DNA from: Mycolicibacter virginiensis | GTDB lineage: Bacteria > Actinomycetota > Actinomycetes > Mycobacteriales > Mycobacteriaceae | Assembly (NCBI RefSeq): GCF_022374935.2 | Contig: NZ_CP092430.2 | Coordinates: 4,216,001-4,280,000, forward strand | Direction: 5' to 3' | Length of the DNA: 64,000 nt | In this document: positions 18,626-27,023 of the stretch, one piece after another | How positions within the stretch are numbered: the first letter of the stretch is position 1 | Layout: the number at the start of each line of letters is the position of its first letter | Position numbers and translations under genes: made by a program | The notes under the pieces: generated by a model | What the model was told of the DNA's origin: nothing | Seen by the model: the letters and a program-made list of their open reading frames with translations, nothing else | Database searches by the model: none

Positions 18626-20041
18626 TCAGCGCCGGCCGGTGCGGTTCTTCCCCCGGTCGATATCGCGCTCCAACTCGGCCAGCGCCGGCTCGATCGCATC
18701 GGCCATCTTGTGGATGTCCTCGGCGACCTCCGGCGTGGTCACGAAACCGAAGTCGAGGTGGTCGCGGTAGGAGAAGCAGGTGATGTTCAGCGCCACGTCC
18801 ATGACCGGCGGGCCGAGCGGCACCAGTGACTCCAACTCCGCCCCGGCCATGTAGATCGGAATCGGCGGGCCTGGCACGTTGGAGACGACGAGGTTGATCG
18901 GGGCCAGCCGATTCGACAACCCGGTCGCGGTGTAGGCACGGGCGGCCAGCTGCAGCAGCCCGGGCGGGGTGGTATCGGTCAGTCCCATGATCTGGTGCGC
19001 CGACAACGCCTTGGCCATCTGCTTGGCGCTCTGGGTGCTGGCGTGAATCGTCTTGAGCCGCTGGGCAGCTCCCTCGATGTCGGTCCCCATCGACACCGTC
19101 ATCGAACTGACCTTGTTGCCGACCTCGCCCTGACTCTCCTCGGTGCGGGTCGATACCGGGATCTGCGCGACGAGTGGCTTGTCCGGCAACTCCCCGCGCT
19201 CACCCAGATACTGCCGAACTGCGCCGGCGACCATGGCGAGCACGACGTCATTGAGCTTTACCCCGTAGGCGTCCTTGACGGCCTTGATCCTGGCCAGCTC
19301 GACCCGGGCGGCACTGATCCGCCGGTGCGGCGAGACGCTGGCGTTGAACCGTGTCACCGGGGCGTCGAAGTAGCGCGGTGGTTTGCGGGGAAGTCCCAGT
19401 CCCACGGTGGCAATCTGCTGGCGAACGGTCTGCTGCAGCAGTCGGCCGATGCGGTACGGCGTCTTGACCGCGACGTTGACCAATTCCTCGACGACCCGGC
19501 GCTCGTAGCTGGGCATCGTGGATCCATTCGCGGACCCGATCGTTTCCGGTAGTGGCGGCCGCGGCTCGGGCGTGATGTCCAGCATGATCTCGAACAGTCC
19601 TGCGCCAGAGACACCGTCGACGATGGCGTGATGCATCTTGGTCAGCGTCGCGACCCGCCCGCCGCTGACACCTTCGATCACCCACATCTCCCACAGCGGG
19701 CGGGAGCGGTCCAGCTTGTAAGACATCAGCCGGCCCACGAGCTCCTCGACCTCGCGCCGCCCGCCGGGAGCGGGAACGCCGATGCGCCGCAGGTGGAAGT
19801 CGATGTCGAGATGCTCGTCTTCGACGAACCACGGCCGGTCCAGCCCCATGGGGGAAGGACTGACCCGCCAGCGCAGCTGCGGCAGTTGCGGTAATCGCTC
19901 GATCAGAAGCTGGCGAACCCGCTCAAAGCTGTAGTTCGGCGCATTGGTGGTGTCGCAAATCGCCAACCCACCGATGTGCATGTGCCAGCCCGCCGTTTCG
20001 GCAGACCAAAACGCCGCGTCGACGCCCGAAAGTCGCTGCAT
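18626..20041 (-). CDS. WS/DGAT-type acyltransferase (triacylglycerol synthase family)
   Basis: 471 residues, ATG. It carries the wax ester synthase/diacylglycerol acyltransferase active-site motif HHAIVDG at residues 137-143 (His138, Asp142), the [10 protein letters not shown] element before it and the C-terminal domain motif [10 protein letters not shown]. The family transfers acyl-CoA to diacylglycerol or alcohols, making storage lipid. Placed next to fadD19, it could store propionate- and acetate-derived acyl chains released from sterols, though this link is inferred from location only. Convergent with the aldehyde dehydrogenase gene, four bases apart. Confidence 0.9.
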   Translation of the reverse strand: MQRLSGVDAAFWSAETAGWHMHIGGLAICDTTNAPNYSFERVRQLLIERLPQLPQLRWRVSPSPMGLDRPWFVEDEHLDIDFHLRRIGVPAPGGRREVEELVGRLMSYKLDRSRPLWEMWVIEGVSGGRVATLTKMHHAIVDGVSGAGLFEIMLDITPEPRPPLPETIGSANGSTMPSYERRVVEELVNVAVKTPYRIGRLLQQTVRQQIATVGLGLPRKPPRYFDAPVTRFNASVSPHRRISAARVELARIKAVKDAYGVKLNDVVLAMVAGAVRQYLGERGELPDKPLVAQIPVSTRTEESQGEVGNKVSSMTVSMGTDIEGAAQRLKTIHASTQSAKQMAKALSAHQIMGLTDTTPPGLLQLAARAYTATGLSNRLAPINLVVSNVPGPPIPIYMAGAELESLVPLGPPVMDVALNITCFSYRDHLDFGFVTTPEVAEDIHKMADAIEPALAELERDIDRGKNRTGRR

Positions 20042-20104
20042 CGACAGAGACTAGCCCGGGCACCGGTTCACTGGGAGCGGCTCACCGTCAAAAGATTCGG
20101 TGAA

Positions 20105-21766
20105 TTAGCTCTCTGCCGCCACATGCTTGGCGTGCACCTCGTCGGCGGGACGGGCTTCGGTCTGCTCCTTGGCCCAGCGGTAGTCGGGTTTGCCGGCCGG
20201 GGAACGCTTGACCTCGTCGACGAACCACAGGCTGCGGGGCACCTTGTAGCCGGCGATCTCGGTACGCGCGCAGGCGTTGATCTCCTCCAGCGAAGGCCGT
20301 GCGTCGCCGCGCGCCTGCACCACCGCCGCCACATGCTGGCCGTAGCGGGCATCGGGCACCCCGACCACCAGCGCGTCGAAGACGTCGGGGTGGGTCTTGA
20401 GGGCGGCCTCGACCTCTTCGGGGTAGATCTTCTCGCCACCGGAGTTGATCGACACCGAGCCGCGGCCCAGCATGGTCACGCTGCCGTCGGCCTCGACCTG
20501 CGCGAAGTCGCCGGGGATCGCGTAACGCACGCCGTTGATGGTGCGGAACGTCTCGGCGGTCTTCTTCTCGTCCTTGTAGTAGCCGACCGGGATGTGACCG
20601 CGCTTGGCGATGATGCCCCGCACGCCCGAGCCGGGCTGGACCTCGTTGCCGTCGTCGTCGAGCACCACGGTGGTCTTGTCGATGGTGACCCGCGGCCCGC
20701 CGGTGTGCGCTTCACCCTTGGCGACGATGCTGGTGCCGCCGAAACCGGTCTCCGAGGATCCGATGGAGTCGGTGATGATCCGGTTGGGCAGCAACTCCAG
20801 CAGGCGTTCCTTGATGCTCGGGCTGAACAGCGCCGCGGTGGACGCCAGCAGGAACAGCGACGACAGGTCGTACTCGTTTCCAGCGTCCTGGTGGGCCAAC
20901 AGCGCGTCCAGCAGCGGGCGCGCCATCGCGTCGCCGGTGAAGAACAACAGGTTGACCTTGTGGTCGTGAATGGTGCGCCACACCGCGTCGGCGTCGAATT
21001 CCGGTGCCAGAACCACGGTCTGGCCGCTGAACAACGACATCCAGGTCGCCGACTGGGTGGCGCCGTGGATCATCGGCGGGATCGGGTGGCGGACCATCGG
21101 CGGGTTGGCGACGGCCTGCTTGGCCAGGTCGTATTCGTCGGCGATCGGCTCGCCGGTGGCGAAGTCGGTGCCGCCGAACAGCACCCGGTAGATGTCCTCG
21201 TGGCGCCACATCACGCCCTTGGGGAAGCCGGTGGTGCCACCGGTGTAGAGCAGGTAGATGTCGTCAGCGCTGCGCGGTCCGAAGTCCCGCTCCGGCGAGC
21301 TCTGCGCCAGTGCGGCCTCGAACTCCACGCCGCCGTAGCGCTGGTAGTCCAGATCGCTGCCGTCCTCGACCACCAGGATGGTCTTGACGTTCGGGGTGTC
21401 GGGCAGCACGTTGGCGACCCGGTCGGCGTACTGGCGCTCGTGAACCAGAGCGACCATGTCCGAGTTGTCGAACAGGTAGCGCAGTTCGCCCTCGACGTAG
21501 CGGAAGTTGACGTTGACCAGGATGGCGCCGGCCTTGATGATGCCGAGCATCGCGACGACGATCTCGTTGCGATTTCGGCAATACAGGCCGACCTTGTCGT
21601 CCTTCTTGACGCCCTGGCTGATGAGGTAGTGGGCCAGCCGGTTGGCCTTCTCCTCCAGCTGCCCGTAGGTCAGCTCGTCAGGCCCACAGATCAGGGCAAC
21701 CCGATCCGGTACGGCGTCGATGGCGTGTTCGGCTAAGTCGGCGATGTTGAGAGCCACAACACACAA
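20105..21766 (-). CDS. fadD19: FadD19, C26 sterol side-chain acyl-CoA ligase
   Basis: 553 residues from a TTG at 21766; a GTG at 21757 (550 residues) is an alternative, and a leaderless message would favour it. The body begins [20 protein letters not shown], as in Mtb FadD19. ANL motifs: [25 protein letters not shown], the hinge [19 protein letters not shown], and the catalytic lysine in [10 protein letters not shown]. It thioesterifies 3-oxocholest-4-en-26-oate, the entry step of side-chain beta-oxidation. A KstR box lies immediately upstream and is shared with echA19. Syntenic with Rv3515c. Confidence 0.95.
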   Translation of the reverse strand: MCVVALNIADLAEHAIDAVPDRVALICGPDELTYGQLEEKANRLAHYLISQGVKKDDKVGLYCRNRNEIVVAMLGIIKAGAILVNVNFRYVEGELRYLFDNSDMVALVHERQYADRVANVLPDTPNVKTILVVEDGSDLDYQRYGGVEFEAALAQSSPERDFGPRSADDIYLLYTGGTTGFPKGVMWRHEDIYRVLFGGTDFATGEPIADEYDLAKQAVANPPMVRHPIPPMIHGATQSATWMSLFSGQTVVLAPEFDADAVWRTIHDHKVNLLFFTGDAMARPLLDALLAHQDAGNEYDLSSLFLLASTAALFSPSIKERLLELLPNRIITDSIGSSETGFGGTSIVAKGEAHTGGPRVTIDKTTVVLDDDGNEVQPGSGVRGIIAKRGHIPVGYYKDEKKTAETFRTINGVRYAIPGDFAQVEADGSVTMLGRGSVSINSGGEKIYPEEVEAALKTHPDVFDALVVGVPDARYGQHVAAVVQARGDARPSLEEINACARTEIAGYKVPRSLWFVDEVKRSPAGKPDYRWAKEQTEARPADEVHAKHVAAES

Positions 21767-21768
21767 AC

Positions 21769-21782
21769 TAGAACGTGTTACA
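21769..21782. promoter_or_regulatory. KstR box between fadD19 and echA19
   Basis: TAGAACGTGTTACA, identical to the box at 10989. It starts two bases beyond the TTG of fadD19 and lies 45 bases before echA19, so it can repress both. Confidence 0.87.
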
Positions 21783-21826
21783 TTTCGATTTCAAGTCGAG
21801 GTTCCAACCCGGAAAGGCGGACGCCG

Positions 21827-22627
21827 GTGAGCGAGTCGTCAGAACAGCCCCACGCCCTCGTTGAGCAGCGCGGACACACGCTGATCGTCACCCTGAACCG
21901 GCCGGAGTCCCGCAACGCTCTTTCCGGCGAAATGCTCGCGATCATGGTCGAGGCCTGGGACCGCGTCGACAACGACGACGACATCCGCTCGTGCATCTTG
22001 ACCGGCGCCGGTGGTTATTTCTGCGCGGGCATGGACCTCAAGGCGGCCAACAAGAAGGCGCCGGGCGACTCGTTCAAAGACGGCAGCTACGACCCGTCAC
22101 GAATCGACGGCTTGCTCAAGGGTCGCCGGCTGACCAAGCCGTTGATCGCCGCGGTGGAAGGCCCGGCCATCGCCGGAGGCACCGAGATCCTGCAGGGCAC
22201 CGACATCCGCATCGCCGGCGAGAGCGCCAAGTTCGGCATCTCCGAGGCCAAGTGGAGCCTGTACCCGATGGGCGGCTCCGCGGTGCGGCTGGTCCGCCAG
22301 ATTCCCTACACCATGGCCTGTGACCTGCTGTTCACCGGTCGCCACATCACCGCCGCCGAGGCGCTGGAGATGGGCCTGATCGGGCATGTGGTGCCGGACG
22401 GCTCCGCGCTGGACAAGGCGCTGGAGATCGCCGAGCAGATCAACAACAACGGCCCGCTGGCGGTGCAGGCGATGCTGCGCACCATCCACGAGACCGAAGG
22501 CCTGCACGAGAACGAGGCCTTCCAGATCGACACCAAGATCGGCATCAAGGTGTTCTTGAGCGAGGACGCCAAGGAAGGACCGCGGGCGTTCGCCGAGAAG
22601 CGCAAGCCCGAGTTCAAGAACCGCTGA
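21827..22627 (+). CDS. echA19: EchA19, enoyl-CoA hydratase
   Basis: 266 residues, GTG start. Crotonase fold: oxyanion-hole segments [16 protein letters not shown] (about 56-71) and [10 protein letters not shown] (about 109-118), and the C-terminal catalytic region around [14 protein letters not shown]. In Mtb, EchA19 hydrates the sterol side-chain enoyl-CoA formed by ChsE4-ChsE5 or related enzymes. It is translationally coupled (TGATG) to an SDR gene downstream, and is transcribed divergently from fadD19 from a KstR-controlled promoter. Syntenic with Rv3516. Confidence 0.93.
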   Translation: MSESSEQPHALVEQRGHTLIVTLNRPESRNALSGEMLAIMVEAWDRVDNDDDIRSCILTGAGGYFCAGMDLKAANKKAPGDSFKDGSYDPSRIDGLLKGRRLTKPLIAAVEGPAIAGGTEILQGTDIRIAGESAKFGISEAKWSLYPMGGSAVRLVRQIPYTMACDLLFTGRHITAAEALEMGLIGHVVPDGSALDKALEIAEQINNNGPLAVQAMLRTIHETEGLHENEAFQIDTKIGIKVFLSEDAKEGPRAFAEKRKPEFKNR

Positions 22628-23622
22628 TGCGGATCGCAGTCACCGGCGGCACCGGCTACCTCGGCGCCCACACGGTCAAGACCCTGCTGGAAGCCGGGCA
22701 CTCGGTGCGGCTACTGGTCGCACCGGGCTGCGGTGACGAGCCGGTCATTCCCCGGCTGCGGGAACTGGGCGCGCTGGAGGTGCTCGACGGCGACATCCGC
22801 GACACCGCCGTGGTGGCTGCGCTGTTGGATGGCTGCGACTCGGTGCTGCATGCCGCCGGGGTGGTCGGCACCAACGACCGCCAGGAAAAGTTGATGTGGG
22901 ACATCAACGCCTACGCCACCGAAGCGATCCTGACCCGCGCCGTGGCCGCCGGCCTGGACCCGGTGGTGTCGGTCAGTTCCTACAGCGCGCTCTTCCCGCC
23001 GCCGAACGGGATCATCGGCCCGGACTCGCCCACCGTGCCCGGGCGCAGTGCGTATGCCCGTACCAAGGCCTACGGCGAGCGGGTGGCCCGCCGACTGCAG
23101 GACGAGGGCGCTCCGGTCGTGGTCACCTATCCCTCCAGCGTCGTCGGACCGGCGTTTCACACCGCGCCCGGGGTCACCGAGCGAGGCTGGGCGCCGATCG
23201 TGAAGTACCGGGTGGCGCCGGTGGTGCGCGGCGGCATGGCGATGGTCGACGTCCGCGACATCGGGTTGGTGCACGAGGCGCTGATGCGTCCCGGACGCGG
23301 TCCGCATCGCTATCTGTGCGGTGGCATCATGGTCAGCTTCGACGAGATGATCGCCGCGGTGGAGCAGGGTTTGGGTGCGCCGGTGCGGCGAATCCCTATT
23401 GCTCCCAGCCTCTTCAAGGGCATCGGCCGGGTCAGCGACCTGGCCAGCAAGCTGCTGCCGCTGCCCGAGTCGCTGAGCTACGAGGCGGCCTGGCTGCTGA
23501 CCTCGGCCACCCCGACCGACGACTCGGCCACGCTGGCCGATCTGGGCCTGGCGTGGCGGTCGCCTGTGGACGCGATCGTGGAGTCGCTGCGGGCACCCCT
23601 CCCCTCCCCGCCGAACGTGTAA
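22627..23622 (+). CDS. NAD-dependent epimerase/dehydratase-type SDR
   Basis: 331 residues, ATG overlapping the echA19 stop (TGATG). Extended short-chain dehydrogenase: cofactor motif GGTGYLG (residues 7-13), HAAGVVG, and active-site SAYARTKAYGER (Tyr and Lys four apart). It resembles nucleoside-diphosphate-sugar epimerases and 3-beta-hydroxysteroid dehydrogenase-like proteins; a steroid or acyl-CoA substrate is suggested only by coupling to echA19. Its TAA stop falls inside a repeat (CGCCGAACGTGTAA) that belongs to the palindromic element upstream of the next gene. Confidence 0.85.
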   Translation: MRIAVTGGTGYLGAHTVKTLLEAGHSVRLLVAPGCGDEPVIPRLRELGALEVLDGDIRDTAVVAALLDGCDSVLHAAGVVGTNDRQEKLMWDINAYATEAILTRAVAAGLDPVVSVSSYSALFPPPNGIIGPDSPTVPGRSAYARTKAYGERVARRLQDEGAPVVVTYPSSVVGPAFHTAPGVTERGWAPIVKYRVAPVVRGGMAMVDVRDIGLVHEALMRPGRGPHRYLCGGIMVSFDEMIAAVEQGLGAPVRRIPIAPSLFKGIGRVSDLASKLLPLPESLSYEAAWLLTSATPTDDSATLADLGLAWRSPVDAIVESLRAPLPSPPNV

Positions 23623-23697
23623 TCAGCCCCTCTTTCGCCGAACGTGTAACCACTGCGAAATTCCGGCCGGATTTTCGCAACCAGTGCGCGTTCGGCG
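23609..23697. repeat. Palindromic repeat element, upstream copy
   Basis: CGCCGAACGTGTAA occurs twice (23609-23622, 23636-23649). The second copy starts an imperfect inverted repeat: outer arm CGCCGAACG (23636) pairs with CGTTCGGCG (23689-23697), and inner TGCGAAATTCCGG pairs largely with CCGGATTTTCGCA around 23654-23679. A related element lies at the other end of the gene at 23730. Confidence 0.6.
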
Positions 23698-23729
23698 TTC
23701 GTGTCAGAGGTCGTTGGCAGAATCCCGCC

Positions 23730-24608
23730 ATGGTGACACCGTTCCTGGGCAGCGAAGCCGTGCGGACCGGGCGGCTGACGCCGTACGCCTTGCGGAGCCG
23801 ATTCACCGCGATCCATCCGGACGTCTACGTCCCGGCCGGACCGGAGCTCACCGCCGTGTCGCGAGCACGCGCCGCATGGCTGTGGTCACGTCGGCGCGCG
23901 GTGATCGCCGGCCAATCCGCTGCCGCGCTGCACGGTGCCAAGTGGGTTGACGATCGCGCCCCAGCCGAGTTGCTCTACGACTGCCGGCGCCCGCCCCGGG
24001 GTGTCCGGAGCTGGTCGGACCGAGTACAGGCTGATGAAGTGCAGCTGATCGGGGGCTTGCCTGCCACCACGCCGGCCCGCACCGCCTTAGATCTCGCCTG
24101 CCGCTATCCGTTCGGGCGGGCCGTCGCGGCCATCGACGCACTCGCCCGCGCAACCCGCCTCACGATGGCCGATGTCGAGGTATTGGCCGAGCGCTACCGC
24201 GGCCGCCGAGGGATCCGCCGTGCACGGATGGCGCTGGAACTCGCCGACGGCGGCGCCGAGTCACCCCGCGAAACCTGGTTGCGACTCTTGCTGATTCGGG
24301 CAGGATTTCCCCAGCCGCAAACCCAGATTCCGGTCTACGACGAGTACGGCCAGCTTGCTGCCGTCGCGGACATGGGTTGGGAGGACATCAAAGTCGCTGT
24401 CGATTACGAAGGTGAGCACCACCGGATCACTCGCGCGGCATTCAACAAGGGCATCAGGCGCCACGAAACCATGGCCCAACTCGGCTGGATCGATATCCGG
24501 ATCACCGTCGAAGACACCGAAGCCGGGATCATCGGCCGAGTCAGCGATGCCTGGACTCGCCGAACGTGTACTGAGCCCGAGATTTCCGCGGCGAAATATC
24601 CGGCCTGA
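23730..24608 (+). CDS. DUF559/AbiEi-like protein with endonuclease-type C-terminus
   Basis: 292 residues from the ATG at 23730. The N-terminal half (LTPYALRSRFTAIHPDVYVP, VIAGQSAAALHGAKWVDD) resembles AbiEi-type antitoxin/winged-helix proteins. The C-terminal part (SPRETWLRLLLIRAGFPQPQ ... VAVDYEGEHH ... RRHETMAQLGW) has the D-x-E-x-x pattern of DUF559, a Vsr/PD-(D/E)XK-like fold. Many mycobacterial genomes hold several such genes of unknown function. It is bracketed by palindromic repeats, the downstream one overlapping its last codons. An Rv3517-like gene occupies this place in Mtb, but I cannot confirm orthology. Confidence 0.7.
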   Translation: MVTPFLGSEAVRTGRLTPYALRSRFTAIHPDVYVPAGPELTAVSRARAAWLWSRRRAVIAGQSAAALHGAKWVDDRAPAELLYDCRRPPRGVRSWSDRVQADEVQLIGGLPATTPARTALDLACRYPFGRAVAAIDALARATRLTMADVEVLAERYRGRRGIRRARMALELADGGAESPRETWLRLLLIRAGFPQPQTQIPVYDEYGQLAAVADMGWEDIKVAVDYEGEHHRITRAAFNKGIRRHETMAQLGWIDIRITVEDTEAGIIGRVSDAWTRRTCTEPEISAAKYPA

Positions 24609-24623
24609 TTACACGCTCGGCGA
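24557..24623. repeat. Palindromic repeat element, downstream copy
   Basis: Arms TCGCCGAACGTGTA (24557-24570) and TACACGCTCGGCGA (24610-24623) are complementary at 13 of 14 positions. Between them ATTTC-CGCGGC-GAAAT forms an inner stem. It overlaps the 3' end of the DUF559-like gene and ends seven bases before the cyp142 stop. Confidence 0.65.
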
Positions 24624-24629
24624 AGACGA

Positions 24630-25859
24630 CTACGTCAGCACCGGTTTGCTCGGGGTGAATACCACCGGCATCGATTCCAGGCCACTAACGAAGTTCGCCG
24701 GGCGCAGCGGCAACGCGTCACCGGACGCCAACCGCAGATCCGGCAGCCGCTGCAAGATCCGCTGTGTCATCAGCCGCAATTCCAGCCGGGCCAGCTGGTT
24801 GCCCAGGCAGAAGTGCGTGCCGAAGCCGAATGCCACGTGACTGTTGGGGTCTCGGGTGACGTCGAAGTGTTCCGGCTCGTCGAACACCGACTCGTCGAAG
24901 TTGGCCGACTCGAACAGCAGCAGCATCTTCTCGCCCTCGCGCAGCTGCGTGCCGTGGAACTCGGTGTCGCGGGTCAGGGTGCGGCACATGTTCTTCACCG
25001 GCGAGGTCCACCGCAGCATCTCCTCGATCGCCACCGGCAACCGATCGGGCTCGCGCTGCAGCAACTCCCACTGATCGAGGTGGCGTAACAGCTGCGCCGT
25101 GCCACCGGACAGGGTGTGCCGAGTGGTCTCGTCACCGCCGATCAGGATCAACAGCGTCTCGAAGATGATCTCGTCGTCGGTCATCTGTGCGCCGTCAACC
25201 TCGGCGTTGACCAGCACGGAGAACAGGTCGTCGGTGGGCTCGGCCCGCCGTTTCGTGATGGTGTTCCTGGTGAATTCGGTCCAGCCGGCGAACGCCGCCA
25301 TGACCGCCTGAGCCGTCGCCGATTCCGGATCCAGGTGTGAACTCAGCCCAGCCACCAGGTCGTCTGACCACCGCAGCAGCATCGATCGTTCTTCGGGCAG
25401 TACGCCGAGCATGTCACCGATCACCGCCATCGGTAGCGGGGCGGCGATGTCACGGACGAAGTCGCATTCACCGCGCTCGCACACCGCATCGATGAGGGTG
25501 TCGCACAATGTCTCGATCGACGGCAGCTGGGCGTGCACGCGTTTGCGGGTGAATCCGGCGTTGACCAGCTTGCGACGCAACAGGTGCGCGGGGTCGTCCA
25601 TGTCGATCATGTACGGGAAGCCCGGTTGATCGGGACGGATGCCGCCGGCATTGGAGAACACCTCGGGCGTGCGTTCGGCGTCGATCACCGCTTGATAGGT
25701 CGACGCCGCGGCCAGCCCGTTGCGGTCCCGGAACACCGGCTCGTTGGCCCGCATCCAGCCGTAGGCGCCACGAGCACCCCCGTCGGCGTAGAACGTACCG
25801 TCGGTCAGATCGACATCAGGCTTGGTGGCCGGCTTCGCATCGGCCATTACCTCGGTCAT
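24630..25859 (-). CDS. cyp142: CYP142, cholesterol C26 monooxygenase
   Basis: 409 residues from the ATG at 25859, which has GGAGGA seven bases upstream. P450 landmarks: I-helix LLILIGGDETTRHTL, K-helix ExxR in AIEEMLRW, and haem-binding FGFGTHFCLGNQLAR with the axial Cys. The sequence closely follows Mtb CYP142 (Rv3518c), with an N-terminus longer by about ten residues. It oxidises the terminal methyl of cholest-4-en-3-one to the C26 acid and can back up CYP125. Divergent from the gene at 25888 with only 28 bases between starts, so its promoter overlaps that gene's leader. Confidence 0.93.
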   Translation of the reverse strand: MTEVMADAKPATKPDVDLTDGTFYADGGARGAYGWMRANEPVFRDRNGLAAASTYQAVIDAERTPEVFSNAGGIRPDQPGFPYMIDMDDPAHLLRRKLVNAGFTRKRVHAQLPSIETLCDTLIDAVCERGECDFVRDIAAPLPMAVIGDMLGVLPEERSMLLRWSDDLVAGLSSHLDPESATAQAVMAAFAGWTEFTRNTITKRRAEPTDDLFSVLVNAEVDGAQMTDDEIIFETLLILIGGDETTRHTLSGGTAQLLRHLDQWELLQREPDRLPVAIEEMLRWTSPVKNMCRTLTRDTEFHGTQLREGEKMLLLFESANFDESVFDEPEHFDVTRDPNSHVAFGFGTHFCLGNQLARLELRLMTQRILQRLPDLRLASGDALPLRPANFVSGLESMPVVFTPSKPVLT

Positions 25860-25887
25860 TGGCGTCCTCCGGATTACAGTGGGAGTC

Positions 25888-26613
25888 ATGGCTCTTTCAC
25901 AGCACACCATCGCTGGCACTGTGCTTACCATGCCGGTCCGCATCCGTCATGCGGATGTGCATTCCGCAATGTTTTCGGTGCCCGCGGACGCCGCGCAGGC
26001 GATGATCGACTACAGCGGCCTACAGGTCTTCCAGCAGCAGCCGGGACGCGCGGTGGTCAACTTGATGCTGGCCCGCTACATCGACGGCGACCTGGGTAAG
26101 TACCTGGAGTTCGGGACCGCGGTGATGGTCAACCCGCCGGGGACCGAGGCCAGCGGCTGGCGGGCATTGGGCTCGGCCGGCGCGTTCATCCACCACCTGC
26201 CGGTCGACCAGGAGTTCACCCTCGAGGCCGGACGCACCATCTGGGGATTCCCGAAGATCATGGCGGACTTCACCGTTCGCGACGGCCGGCAGTTGGGTTT
26301 CGATGTCGCCGCTGACGGCCAGCACATCGCCACCATGGAATTCGGTCGCGGGCTGCCGGTTCCGGGGCTGTTCACGTCGAAGCCCCGGGTGCTCCAAGCA
26401 TTCAGCCACCTCGACGGCGTTACCCGCCAAGTGCCTTGGGAGATGCGGATTTCGAAAGTGCGTGGGTCGCTGGGCGGCACCACGCTGCGGCTGGGCACCC
26501 ACCCGTACGCCCGCGAGCTGGCCGCACTAGGCCTGCCCAGGCGGCCAATGATGTCGTCGACCGTGGGCCGCGTCGAGATGACCTTCGGCGACGCGCAGGT
26601 GATCGGCAGCTAA
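25888..26613 (+). CDS. Acetoacetate decarboxylase-like protein (Rv3519-like)
   Basis: 241 residues, ATG with GGGAG close upstream. The motif TIWGFPKIMADF, with Lys in the position of the Schiff-base lysine region, and EFGTAVMVNPPG fit the acetoacetate decarboxylase superfamily. Mtb has Rv3519 at this place, a conserved protein of unknown reaction within the KstR-linked cluster. It may act on a keto-acid or as a lyase in sterol degradation; this is not established. No KstR box was seen in the short spacer with cyp142. Confidence 0.8.
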   Translation: MALSQHTIAGTVLTMPVRIRHADVHSAMFSVPADAAQAMIDYSGLQVFQQQPGRAVVNLMLARYIDGDLGKYLEFGTAVMVNPPGTEASGWRALGSAGAFIHHLPVDQEFTLEAGRTIWGFPKIMADFTVRDGRQLGFDVAADGQHIATMEFGRGLPVPGLFTSKPRVLQAFSHLDGVTRQVPWEMRISKVRGSLGGTTLRLGTHPYARELAALGLPRRPMMSSTVGRVEMTFGDAQVIGS

Positions 26614-26708
26614 CGCTCCACGAACTTCGGCCATTCTCCTCGGTGAATTGACGCCCGCACGACCGGCTGTCAACGTTGATTCACAGCTGACGCAATAGAG
26701 GAGTCACG
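26614..26708. other. Spacer before the toxin island
   Basis: 95 bases with no gene. It contains the 10-bp palindrome TCAACGTTGA (26670-26679) and a Shine-Dalgarno sequence AGAGGAG just before 26709. It marks the left edge of the block that interrupts synteny with Mtb. Confidence 0.5.
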
Positions 26709-27023
26709 ATGTTCGTCGATCCGGCGATGCTGACCGACGGGGCAACCCATTCTCACAGCGCCGCGGACCTCGCCCAGGCGGGCGCGGCGTCGTTGGATCA
26801 GACTGCGGTGGCAGCGGGAATCTTCGGCAGTTTCGGCGCAGCCGACGCCTTTCATCAGGCAATTTCGACCCGCCATAGCGACCACGTCACCACCCTCAAC
26901 GATCAGCGCCGGGTCTTGGCCGATGTCGCCGACAAGGCACATCACGCCCGGCGGGCATTTGTCGGTATGGATCAGCACAACGCGGCCGAACTTCGTGCGG
27001 TGCGGTGCAACTCCGCTACATAA
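26709..27023 (+). CDS. DUF2563 family protein, predicted toxin-secretion partner
   Basis: 104 residues, ATG with GAGGAG upstream. The sequence (MFVDPAMLTDGATHSHSAAD ... GIFGSFGAADAFHQA ... HNAAELRAVRC) matches my memory of DUF2563, a small helical mycobacterial family related in size and helix layout to WXG100/EspC-type export partners. It overlaps the start of the large toxin gene by 19 bases, so the two are translated together. Likely role: a chaperone or co-secreted partner for ESX export of the toxin (inference). Confidence 0.75.
   Translation: MFVDPAMLTDGATHSHSAADLAQAGAASLDQTAVAAGIFGSFGAADAFHQAISTRHSDHVTTLNDQRRVLADVADKAHHARRAFVGMDQHNAAELRAVRCNSAT

Noticed and set aside
19976..21736. 586-codon open frame antisense to fadD19
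   Set aside because: Composition typical of antisense high-GC frames; fadD19 on the other strand has complete ANL motifs.
22896..23729. Long upstream extension of the DUF559-like frame
   Set aside because: It overlaps the SDR gene in another frame; the ATG at 23730 fits the start of the recognisable domain.
26670..26679. TCAACGTTGA palindrome before the toxin island, considered as an operator
   Set aside because: A 10-bp palindrome alone is weak evidence and it lacks the two-base KstR spacer.
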